From Geofilum rubicundum JCM 15548 (GTDB taxonomy: Bacteria; Bacteroidota; Bacteroidia; Bacteroidales; Marinilabiliaceae), in the NCBI RefSeq assembly GCF_000974365.1, contig NZ_BAZW01000043.1, positions 1 to 34,927 of the forward strand: 34,927 nucleotides of DNA, written 5' to 3'. A program made the translations under genes and the position numbers. Shown piece by piece: positions 9,845 through 17,536 of this stretch (within the stretch, counting starts at the first letter, position 1; every line of letters begins with the position of its first letter). The notes beneath the pieces were generated by a model. That model saw nothing but the letters and a program-made list of their open reading frames with translations. It had not been told where the DNA came from and ran no database searches.

Positions 9845-10650
9845 ATGAATACAAAACCATCACGTAACCATCCAAAGGCCTTGCTACTAACCGCTTTTGG
9901 AACGACCATTCCGGCAGCCTATGCGACCTACGAAAGCATGGGACAACAATTTAGCGAGGCATTTCCGGACAGAGAAATCAGATGGGCCTTTACTTCCGCC
10001 TTTGTCCGTAAAAAATGGAAAAGCCGGGGAAAGGACATTCTTTCGCCGGCAGCTGCGCTAGCACAATTGGCAGATGATGGTTTCAAGGAAGTCAGCATCC
10101 AGTCGCTGCACGTTATTCATGGTTACGAATACCACGACATTCTAAAAACGGCCAGGGGCCTGGAGGGATTGCCCAAAAGCATTGAAAAAATAACGGTTGG
10201 AGAGCCGCTTCTGTCGGATCACAACGACTATCAGCGGCTTTGTGACATCCTGCACGCCCATGCGAAAGTTTTTCGGCAGCCGGGCGAAGCGCTGTTACTG
10301 ATGGGCCATGGCACCAGTCACCCGGCCAACATTGCCTACGCCGGCCTGCAGGAATATCTGCGCCATACAGATGCGACCATTTATGTAGCGACCATTGAGC
10401 CTTTCCGGCCATTGCACAGGTCATTCCCCAATTAAGGAAAGCAGGTATCGATACGGTTTGGCTCATGCCCCTGCTGACCATTGCCGGTGATCATGTGCTG
10501 AACGATATGGCTGGTGAGAAGGAAGATAGCTGGCGTTCCATTCTGGTGAAGGAAGGATTTACCGTCCATATGCACCCCACCTCTTTGGGACAAATCAAGG
10601 ACGTGGTACAAATGTGGATCGAAAAAGTACCTGATGGAAGGTCATTTTGA
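9845..10650 (+). CDS. cbiK: Sirohydrochlorin cobaltochelatase, CbiK type (one frameshift)
   Basis: CbiK inserts cobalt (or iron in some lineages) into sirohydrochlorin for cobalamin or heme-type cofactors. The family features are LLTAFGTTIPAA near the N-terminus, the metal-site histidine in SLHVIHGYEY, the MGHGTSHPAN segment, and the second histidine in TIAGDHVLNDMAGEKEDSW. The frame breaks near 10399. Restoring one G (GAGCC to GAGGCC) gives IEAFPAIAQVIPQLRKAG and a 268-residue product, the usual length. The second histidine lies after the break. I chose ATG 9845 because it fits the family start; an in-frame ATG at 9776 would add 23 residues. The gene is divergent from polA and convergent with queD (3-base gap). 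No other cobalamin genes are nearby. Confidence 0.88.
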
Positions 10651-10653
10651 ATA

Positions 10654-11103
10654 CTAGATGTTATCGGAGGCATACCACTCGGCAAAAGAGTTGGCTGTTT
10701 CGTGCAGTTTTAAGCTAAAAAGCGCAACCCGCTCCGGCAGGGCATTTTGCAGCCTGGCTGCAAAATCTATGAGCATGTTCTCGCAAGTGGGCTGATAGTC
10801 CATGATGAAATAGCGCTCGGTCATCTGCCCCATCTGCTTCAGCAAATCGGCCGAAACTTTATGGCTGACCACCACCGAGTGATCCAGATCGTTTACAATT
10901 TCACGGTTAACGATGGCTTTCAAATCACCAAAATCCATGACCATGCCCAATTTGGGACTTTCATCCTCTGGCACCGGTTCACCAATAACCGTCACCTGCA
11001 GGATGTAAGAATGCCCGTGAATGTTTTTACACAGTCCGTCGTAGTTGTACAAGGCGTGCGCCATCTCAAAACGAAACTCCTTTGTCAATCTTATTTTTGC
11101 CAT
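10654..11103 (-). CDS. queD: 6-carboxy-5,6,7,8-tetrahydropterin synthase (QueD/PTPS family)
   Basis: QueD makes the carboxytetrahydropterin precursor of queuosine and other 7-deazapurines from dihydroneopterin triphosphate. The 149-residue product carries zinc ligands His16, His29 and His31, and the catalytic cysteine Cys25 in CKNIHGH. The C-x3-HGH spacing is that of QueD rather than mammalian PTPS. MVMDFGDLK, LDHSVVV and PTCENMLIDFA follow, and HETANSFAEW at the end is the pterin-anchoring Glu region. No other queuosine genes are in the window. It lies 36 bases downstream of the ArsR-type gene on the same strand, so the two may be co-transcribed. Confidence 0.9.
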   Translation of the reverse strand: MAKIRLTKEFRFEMAHALYNYDGLCKNIHGHSYILQVTVIGEPVPEDESPKLGMVMDFGDLKAIVNREIVNDLDHSVVVSHKVSADLLKQMGQMTERYFIMDYQPTCENMLIDFAARLQNALPERVALFSLKLHETANSFAEWYASDNI

Positions 11104-11139
11104 TTCTTTTCACTTCCAATTATACCCGACCTGGCCTTC

Positions 11140-11460
11140 TTATCCAACCGAACACTTACTGACGCAATCAATAATGTTGCGCAGACTATCGTGCTTTAAA
11201 AAGTAAAAGGTGTTTTTGCCTTCCCTTTGAGAAGCCAAAACCCCCTTGTCCTTTAAAATACCCAAATGATGAGAAGTGGTACTCTGTTCAATTTTTAACA
11301 GGTTATGGATCTCCGTCACCGTTAACTTCTTGCCATCTTCAAGGTGGGACAAGATGGCTATCCGCATGGGATGAGCGATGGCCTTTAACATACTGGCCGC
11401 TCTTTCCAGCACTTCCGGCTGAAGATCGGTGATTTTAATATCATTTATTACCTGCTTCAT
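11140..11460 (-). CDS. ArsR/SmtB family winged-helix transcriptional regulator
   Basis: The 106-residue protein is a single winged helix-turn-helix domain. It begins with the family signature LKAIAHPMRIAILSHLEDG. The recognition helix (IEQSTTSHHLGILKDKGVL) and wing (ASQREGKNTFYFLKHD) follow. It ends with a Cys pair, DCVSKC, which could bind a metal or sense oxidation, although the usual ArsR metal-site motif (ELCVCDL) is absent from the recognition helix region. The gene precedes queD by 36 bases. A -7 box at 11540-11547 implies a 5' leader of about 70 bases where it could bind its own DNA. Confidence 0.85.
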   Translation of the reverse strand: MKQVINDIKITDLQPEVLERAASMLKAIAHPMRIAILSHLEDGKKLTVTEIHNLLKIEQSTTSHHLGILKDKGVLASQREGKNTFYFLKHDSLRNIIDCVSKCSVG

Positions 11461-11539
11461 GATGGTTTCGGTTTATAAGCTCAAAACTTTTACACAATCC
11501 GGCCTAAACTTTGAACTATTAGCGCAAATTTTCTGTTTG

Positions 11540-11547
11540 CAAAGATA
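11540..11547 (-). promoter_or_regulatory. Probable -7 promoter box for the ArsR-type gene
   Basis: On the minus strand this is TATCTTTG, a full match to the Bacteroidota TAnnTTTG -7 element. It is about 80 bases upstream of the start at 11460. No clear -33 TTG at the usual spacing is seen. Confidence 0.45.
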
Positions 11548-11700
11548 GTAAGAATTGCTTAATGAAATATGTTACCAGTAAAAATATTTAAATACTTAGA
11601 TATATTAATAGCGATGAGTGAATACCAAAGTTCAGATTGTTTAATTGACGTATTGAAAAAATAAACAAGTCTTTAGCTGCCAAATTAAGTTCCAATTTGC

Positions 11701-11708
11701 TATTTTTG
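11701..11708 (+). promoter_or_regulatory. Probable -7 promoter box for the polyprenyl synthase gene
   Basis: TATTTTTG matches TAnnTTTG and ends 19 bases before the ATG at 11728, giving a short leader typical of Bacteroidota housekeeping genes. The -33 element is not clear. Confidence 0.45.
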
Positions 11709-11727
11709 AAGAATTATCCATAATAAG

Positions 11728-12702
11728 ATGAGTGTATCCTCTAAAATAAAGGCTCCCATTGCCACCGAGATGAAAGAATTTGAGCGCTACTTTAAAAAGC
11801 AGCTCAATTCAAAAATCCCGCTATTAACCATTATTACCAATTACCTGCTGCGGCGAAAGGGCAAACAAATGCGCCCCATTCTGGTCTTTCTGTCGGCCCG
11901 TCTCAATGGCGAAATTACCGAGGCCAGCTACACCGCTGCCGGTTTAATTGAATTGTTGCATACCGCCACATTGATTCATGATGATGTGGTGGATGAAACC
12001 TATCAGCGCAGAGGTTTCTTTTCGATCAATGCCTTATGGCGATCAAAAATTGCGGTTTTGGTAGGGGACTATTTTTTGTCGGTAGGTCTGATAAGCGCCT
12101 TGCAAACAAAGCAAATTGGTGTTTTGGAAGTGGTTTCCAATGCTGTAAAGGAAATGAGCGAGGGGGAACTCTTACAAATTGAAAAATCCCGGCAATTAAA
12201 CATTACAGAGGAAGTCTATTACGATGTCATTCGCATGAAGACAGCCACTTTAATTGCTGCCTGCACCAAAGCCGGCGCCTATTCGGTCAACGCCTCGGAT
12301 GAAAAGCTGGATAAAATGCAACAATTTGGAACCTACCTGGGCATGGCCTTTCAAATCCGGGATGATTTATTGGATTATGAAAAATCAAATCTGGCCGGTA
12401 AGCCAACGGGTAACGATCTGAAGGAGAAGAAAATAACCCTTCCCCTCATTTATGTACTGGATCAAATGACGGGCAGCGATCGAAGAAAAGTTCTCAGAAC
12501 CATCAAACGCCACCACAAAATTGAGCGCAAAATTGCCCCCATTCAACAAATGGTCAAGGAAAAGGGCGGTATCGAATACGCCCGTCAAAAAATGACCGAA
12601 TTTCGCGACAAAGCGCTGGATATCCTAAAAAGCTATCCGGAATCAGAAACCCGTCAGGCCCTGGAAGAATTGGTCTATTTCACCACTTCCCGAAAGGTTT
12701 AA
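11728..12702 (+). CDS. Long-chain polyprenyl diphosphate synthase (IspB-like)
   Basis: This enzyme condenses isopentenyl diphosphate units onto an allylic primer to make the side chain of menaquinone. The 324-residue product has both aspartate-rich motifs that bind the magnesium-diphosphates: DDVVD at 85-89 and DDLLD at 212-216. The GKQMRP substrate-binding segment is at 45-50. Small residues precede the first motif (ELLHTATLIHDD), which suggests a long product, but the chain length (C35, C40) cannot be set by eye. It is convergent with deoC. A weak hairpin (CCTCC at 12716-12720 with GGAGG at 12726-12730) lies between them. Confidence 0.92.
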   Translation: MSVSSKIKAPIATEMKEFERYFKKQLNSKIPLLTIITNYLLRRKGKQMRPILVFLSARLNGEITEASYTAAGLIELLHTATLIHDDVVDETYQRRGFFSINALWRSKIAVLVGDYFLSVGLISALQTKQIGVLEVVSNAVKEMSEGELLQIEKSRQLNITEEVYYDVIRMKTATLIAACTKAGAYSVNASDEKLDKMQQFGTYLGMAFQIRDDLLDYEKSNLAGKPTGNDLKEKKITLPLIYVLDQMTGSDRRKVLRTIKRHHKIERKIAPIQQMVKEKGGIEYARQKMTEFRDKALDILKSYPESETRQALEELVYFTTSRKV

Positions 12703-12731
12703 GCGCAGGTACAAACCTCCAACCGGGAGGC

Positions 12732-13609
12732 TTAAAAATAGCTCACGTCCCCCTGCTTCCCCTTCATGGCTTCAATTTCGGTCAGCAGTTGATTGGCCAA
12801 ACGACTGGCGCCAATCCGGAAATAGTTATTACTCAGCCACTTTTCACCCAATACCTGCTCCTGTATAGCCCAATATAACAAGGCATCCTCAACAGTAGCT
12901 ATGCCACCGGCCGGTTTAAAGCCAATCATTTTTGATTTCTTTTTGGCATAGGCCTTGATGGCATGTGTCATCACCCAGGCAGCCTCGGGTGTGGCAGCCG
13001 GCGACAGCTTTCCGGTAGAGGTCTTGATAAAATCAGCTCCCGCTTCCATGGCCAGGAGACTAGCCTTCCAGATAGATGCGCTGTCTTTGAGTGCCCCTGT
13101 TTCCAGAATAACTTTCAAGTGAGCTTTACCTGTCACCGCTTTGATGGTTGTAATTTCATTGCCGACAAATTCGTAATTGCCTTCCAAAAATTCACCCACT
13201 GAGATCACGATGTCCACCTCATTGGCACCAAAAAACACCGCCCGTTTCGTTTCTTCAACTTTGGTTTCCAGGAAGGTTTGCGCAGATGGAAAGGAAGCTG
13301 AAACAACGGCCCGGTTCACCGGAATATTTTTCAATTTACTGGCAAGAATGGAGCAAAAACCGGGTAAACACAAACCGCCGCCACATTGGGCATGTCGGGA
13401 AAGCTTTTGGGAAAGTCGGCCACCTTCTCGCAAAAATCCTCAATACCGTTGCTACAATCCGTTGTATTTAAACTGGTTAAATCAATGCTATTAAAAATTT
13501 TCTTTAACAAAGCTTCGTTCTTTTCAGGAAGCACAATGTTTTGAAGATCGAAAGCCGGTAAACGATTAAAATCCGCTTCAAAGAGTTCAAATAAAGGAGT
13601 TGATTCCAT
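12732..13609 (-). CDS. deoC: Deoxyribose-phosphate aldolase (one frameshift)
   Basis: DeoC cleaves 2-deoxyribose 5-phosphate to glyceraldehyde 3-phosphate and acetaldehyde in deoxynucleoside salvage. The class I aldolase core is clear: GANEVDIVISVGEF, then KVILETGALKD, and the Schiff-base lysine in FIKTSTGK, followed by GFKPAGGI. The frame breaks near 13360. Restoring one base (coding-strand TACCCGGTTTTT to TACCCGGGTTTTT) gives AAVCVYPGFCSILASKLK. The joined product is 292 residues, the length usual in Bacteroidota. As written the N-terminal 84 residues are separated from the catalytic part. The gene starts about 20 bases downstream of a dispersed repeat copy (13631-13744) read in the same direction. 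Confidence 0.93.
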
Positions 13610-13630
13610 TCTTTTTTAGTATTTTGATAA

Positions 13631-13744
13631 TTCGTTAAACTTTTTTATTTGCTTAATTTACAAGTAGTTATGATTCTGCTGCCTGTATGCGTAAGGGGCT
13701 TATAATTAAGAACTTGCTCATACCTAACGACCTAATAATCTAAC
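13631..13744 (-). repeat. Dispersed repeat, copy A (upstream of deoC)
   Basis: Read on the minus strand, this 114-base block matches 31002-31122 on the plus strand closely along its whole length. Shared words include GTTAGATTATTAGGTC, AGCAAGTTCTTAATTA, ATACAGGCAGCA, TGTAAATTAAGCAAA and AAAAAGTTTAACGAA. Relative to copy B it has a gap of about 8 bases after GGTAT. It lies between the mazG-like stop and the deoC start. Both copies keep CTTAATT and AATTAAG, which could form a 7-bp stem. Confidence 0.85.
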
Positions 13745-13763
13745 CACCAATTGATAGGATATA

Positions 13764-14093
13764 TTATCTATTCAATTTATCATTATCCAGATGTCGCGTA
13801 GCATCTCTTTGGGTCTTTTTCTCGAAATTTTTGTCGAGGGCTTCTGTGAGGTTAACTCCTGTTTGATTGGCCAAACATAACAAAACCCATAACACATCGG
13901 CCATTTCATCGCCCAGGCTGCTTTTGCTCTCCGCCTGCTTAAAGGATTGATCCCCATACTGACGGGCCATTAATCGTGCCAATTCTCCGACTTCTTCCAT
14001 CAATACCGCTGTATTGGTCAGTTCACTGAAATAGCGAACGCCGTAGGTTTTTATCCATTCGTCAACCTTTATCTGTGCTTCTTCAATGGTCAT
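13764..14093 (-). CDS. MazG-like nucleotide pyrophosphohydrolase
   Basis: The 109-residue product is a single all-alpha NTP-PPase domain of the kind that hydrolyses non-canonical or excess (d)NTPs to NMP and pyrophosphate. The metal-binding motif is complete: EEVGE at 33-37 and GDEMADVLW with Glu63 and Asp66. I chose ATG 14093 (MTIEEAQIKVDEW), because the longer open frame reads back into dtd in the wrong frame. The start is 4 bases after the dtd stop, so the two form an operon. Sharing a transcript with dtd suggests a general housekeeping (quality control) setting. Confidence 0.88.
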   Translation of the reverse strand: MTIEEAQIKVDEWIKTYGVRYFSELTNTAVLMEEVGELARLMARQYGDQSFKQAESKSSLGDEMADVLWVLLCLANQTGVNLTEALDKNFEKKTQRDATRHLDNDKLNR

Positions 14094-14097
14094 AGCA

Positions 14098-14550
14098 TTA
14101 CGTTTTATGGTGAGTGTCCATAACAATGGTAACCGGTCCGTCATTAACCAGCTCCACCTCCATATGTGCACCAAAAACACCGGTGGCCACGGGATGTGAA
14201 GTCCGGTCATTCAGTTGGCGGACAAAGTAGTCGTACAAAGGTACCGATTTTTCCGGAAGTGCGGCCTCCAAATAGGAGGGCCGGTTGCCTTTTTTGGTTC
14301 TGGCATGTAGCGTGAACTGACTCACCACTAAAAGCTCTCCGGAAACATCCTGTAATGAGTTATTCATAACGCCCGCTTCGTCATCAAAAATCCGCATGGA
14401 AGTAATTTTAGCGGCCAACCAATCGGCATCACTTTCCGTATCTTCACGTCCAACGCCAACCAAAACCATCAATCCTTTGTTGATAGATTGATAATGTCCT
14501 TCGGCCGTCTTCACTGAGGCCCTGCTCACTCTTTGTATAACAACACGCAT
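14098..14550 (-). CDS. dtd: D-aminoacyl-tRNA deacylase
   Basis: DTD removes D-amino acids (and glycine misloaded on tRNA-Ala) from tRNAs by RNA-based catalysis. The start is ATG 14550 ([13 protein letters not shown]), giving the family's usual 150 residues; the extra upstream frame to 14601 is not coding. Both signature motifs are present: SQFTL at 77-81, and the cross-subunit Gly-Pro motif in NDGPVT (136-141) that excludes L-amino acids. It is the first gene of a two-gene operon with the mazG-like gene 4 bases downstream. Confidence 0.95.
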   Translation of the reverse strand: MRVVIQRVSRASVKTAEGHYQSINKGLMVLVGVGREDTESDADWLAAKITSMRIFDDEAGVMNNSLQDVSGELLVVSQFTLHARTKKGNRPSYLEAALPEKSVPLYDYFVRQLNDRTSHPVATGVFGAHMEVELVNDGPVTIVMDTHHKT

Positions 14551-14745
14551 AATTAAAAAAAATGGATCGCCATCGTCAATATCAGATACAAATATTATCA
14601 AAAACTCCTGCTAAAAATAGCAATTTATAAAGCTATAACTTTATTTAGCAACCTGAAAGTGACTCAGGAAAAAATGAACCCTACGACCCTGTTACAACTA
14701 TTAAAGATAAAATTTTAACAATCTCACTACAAGCACTTTACACTA

Positions 14746-15726
14746 ATGCCAACCACCTATTCGATTCTAAGCGAGCGTAACGAGCCTTCCTTTAACCTGG
14801 CGGTAGAGGAATATTTGCTCAGAAACAAGTCTGACGATTTTCAGTTTTTTTATATCAATACCCCCTCCGTTATCATAGGTAAGCACCAAAATGCACTGGC
14901 TGAAATAAATTTACCTTATCTGGAAAAGAACAACATTCCGCTATACCGCCGATTATCCGGAGGAGGAACGGTCTTCCACGACAAAGGCAATATAAATTTT
15001 TGCTTCATAAAAAATGGAGAACAGTCTAATCTGGTGGATTTTAAAAAGGCTACTGAGCCGATTGTAAACGTGCTTAACGCTTGGGGTATACCGGTTCGAA
15101 ACGGAGAGAGAAATGACCTTTTGGTAGATTACAAAAAGATATCGGGCAATGCCTGCCATGTCTTCAAACGCCGGGTCATGCACCACGGCACGCTGCTTTT
15201 TGATGCTGACCTGGAAGCTCTGACGGATTGCCTGAAAAACGATCCGCTTAAATTCAAGGATAAGGCCGTTAAATCGGTTAGAAGTGAGGTGGTTAATCTC
15301 AAGCCCCTGATTCTCCAAAATTGGGATGCCCAAAAATTTCTGGAACAATTGGTTGGGGCTATGAAACAGGAAAGGCCGGAATTAGTATCTTATAGCTTTA
15401 CTAAAGAAGACCTGCATCATATTCATGAATTACAGTCCTCTAAATACGATCAAAATGATTGGAATTACCGTTACGGGCCCAGCTATGAATTCAATAAAAG
15501 AAGCCGATTGGCCGGTTACGTATTTGCCCTTAGCATGAAGGTAGAAAAAGGAAAAATGACGGAAATATCTCTAAAAACGAATCATCCCGAGAAGGATTTA
15601 AATATACACATAAACCGCTTGCTCCATATGAAGTACCACGACAAACAGGAAATCTTGAATAGTTTGTCAGAAATTCGTGGAAAGCTGGATCTTTCTGAAA
15701 GGTCACTTCTGAGTCTCTTCTTTTGA
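14746..15726 (+). CDS. lplA: Lipoate--protein ligase A
   Basis: LplA activates free lipoate with ATP and attaches it to lipoyl domains of 2-oxoacid dehydrogenases and GcvH. The 326-residue product has the lipoate-binding RRLSGGGTVFHD motif (68-79), the catalytic lysine in KKISGNA (Lys131), and HHGTLLFDADL. The last ~90 residues look like the C-terminal accessory lipoyl-ligase domain, so it is a full-length two-domain ligase. Its 3' end overlaps the convergent uvrC gene by 24 bases (15703-15726), so antisense interference between the two transcripts is possible. Confidence 0.93.
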   Translation: MPTTYSILSERNEPSFNLAVEEYLLRNKSDDFQFFYINTPSVIIGKHQNALAEINLPYLEKNNIPLYRRLSGGGTVFHDKGNINFCFIKNGEQSNLVDFKKATEPIVNVLNAWGIPVRNGERNDLLVDYKKISGNACHVFKRRVMHHGTLLFDADLEALTDCLKNDPLKFKDKAVKSVRSEVVNLKPLILQNWDAQKFLEQLVGAMKQERPELVSYSFTKEDLHHIHELQSSKYDQNDWNYRYGPSYEFNKRSRLAGYVFALSMKVEKGKMTEISLKTNHPEKDLNIHINRLLHMKYHDKQEILNSLSEIRGKLDLSERSLLSLFF

Positions 15727-17528
15727 AAAAAATTCAACAATGGCCTTAGCTCTCGCGGCACCCACAACACCCGTCAACTCCTCAAGGGTGGCGGACTTAA
15801 TACCGGATAAGGACCTAAATTGAAGCATGAGTGACTCCATGCTTTTATCTCCGATGCCAGGAATGGAAGTCAATTGTGATACCAGGGCTCCTTTGCTTCG
15901 TTTATCTCTGTGAAAAGAAATCCCAAAACGGTGGGCTTCATTGCGCAAATGTTGAATTATTTTCAGGGACGAAGTGTTTTTATCCAAATAAAGAGGAACA
16001 GGATCTCCCGGATAAAAGATCTCTTCCAAACGTTTGGCAATGCCTATGACGACAATCTGACCCACCAAATCCAGTTGGCGAATGGCATTCATGCAGAACC
16101 CAATTGGCCCTTGCCCCCATCAATAATCACCAATTGTGGTAGTGAACTACCTTCCTCCTTCAAGCGACGGTACCGTCGAAAAACCACTTCCTCCATGGAA
16201 GCAAAATCATTGGCGCCCTCCACGGTTTTAATATTGAAGTGCCGATAATCCTTCCTGGCCGGACGGCCATTTTTAAAAACAACACAGGCCGCCACAGGAT
16301 AGGCTCCCTGAATGTTTGAATTGTCAAAGCATTCAATGTGTACCGGTAACTTATTGAGGCGCAAATCCTTTTGAAGGGTTTCCAGTAATTGAATATGCTT
16401 TGGGGTTTTTAACTGGTTGGCGGCCTGTTTCAGTTTTTCCAGCCGGTAGTATTTCACATTTCGTTCCGATAACTCCAGAAGTTTCTTCTTATCGCCAATC
16501 TGTGGTATGGTAAAATCTACGCCATTTAAGGCAACCTCCGGCAGAAAGGGAACAATTATTTCTGTCGCATTACTCTGAAAGCGCTCCCGTATGTCAACAA
16601 TGGCTAAACTAAGTAGCTCCTTTTCTGATTCATTGAGCCGTTTCTTCAATTCTACGGTATGCGCCTGAATGATGGCACCATTCAGTACTTTTAAAAAATT
16701 TATAAACGCCGATTTGTCATCATTGAGGATGGAAAAGACATCGACATTGTCAATTTTGGGATTGACAATGGTTGATTTACTCTGAAATCCGGAAAGAAGC
16801 TTGATCCTTTGTTTAATTTCTTCAGCTTCTTCGTATTTATAATCCCGGGCCAGATCCATCATGTAGTCTTTGAGATAACGAATAACCGACTGAATGTTTC
16901 CTTTAAGTATACTCTTTATTTCATCGATATAAACCTGATATTCGGCTTCCGTTTGCAGCGCTTCACAAGGGGCTTTGCAATTACCAATGTGAAACTCCAG
17001 GCAGCGCTTGAATTTTCCCTTGGAAATATTTTCCTGGGTGAGTTGAAGTCGGCAGGTTCGAATCGGGTAAAGATGCCTGAACAGGTCGATAAGCGCGCGC
17101 ACCATCACGACGGAAGTATAGGGACCAAAATACAAACTGCCATCTTTGATATACTGCCGGGTTTGGTAAACCCGTGGAAAGGGTTCATTGCGTATGACAA
17201 TCCATGGGAATGTTTTATCGTCCTTCAGGAGAACATTGTAGCGAGGTTGATACTTCTTAATCAGATTATTCTCCAATAATAAGGCATCCTCCTCAGAATT
17301 AACAACGATGTGCTTAATGTCCTGAATCTTCTTAACTAGAACACGTGTCTTGCCATTATCGGGTTCTCTGTTAAAATAGGAAGCCACGCGTCGCTTTAAA
17401 TTTTTGGCTTTACCTACATATATAATACGGTCGTTCTCATCAAAAAACTGATACACCCCTGGATCTGCCGGCAAGACAGAAACAAGTCCACGTAAATATT
17501 CAAGTTTTGAATGGATAGGTAAAGACAT
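15703..17528 (-). CDS. uvrC: Excinuclease ABC subunit C (one frameshift)
   Basis: UvrC makes both incisions around UvrB-bound DNA lesions in nucleotide excision repair. The order of domains is a GIY-YIG nuclease (DPGVYQFFDENDRIIYVGKAKNLKRRV), a Cys-rich segment (C..HIGNC.APC), a UvrB-binding UVR motif, an RNase H-like nuclease (CFDNSNIQG, VIIDGGKGQLG), and C-terminal helix-hairpin-helix pair (SIPGIGDKS). The frame breaks at about 16091 inside the second nuclease domain. Restoring one A (GCATGAATG to GCAATGAATG on the coding strand) gives LGSAMNAIRQLDL and 608 residues, the normal length. As written, the stop and the next ATG overlap as ATGA. The gene starts 8 bases after the ade stop, so ade-uvrC is an operon. 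Confidence 0.95.
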
Positions 17529-17536
17529 AGCAAAGA

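Noticed and set aside
12716-12730. CCTCC/GGAGG hairpin between the polyprenyl synthase gene and deoC
   Set aside because: A five-base stem with only a short A-rich run after it is too weak to call a terminator with confidence.
17341-17348. ACACGTGT palindrome in uvrC
   Set aside because: It has the CACGTG centre but the flanks do not match parS (no TGTT...AACA).
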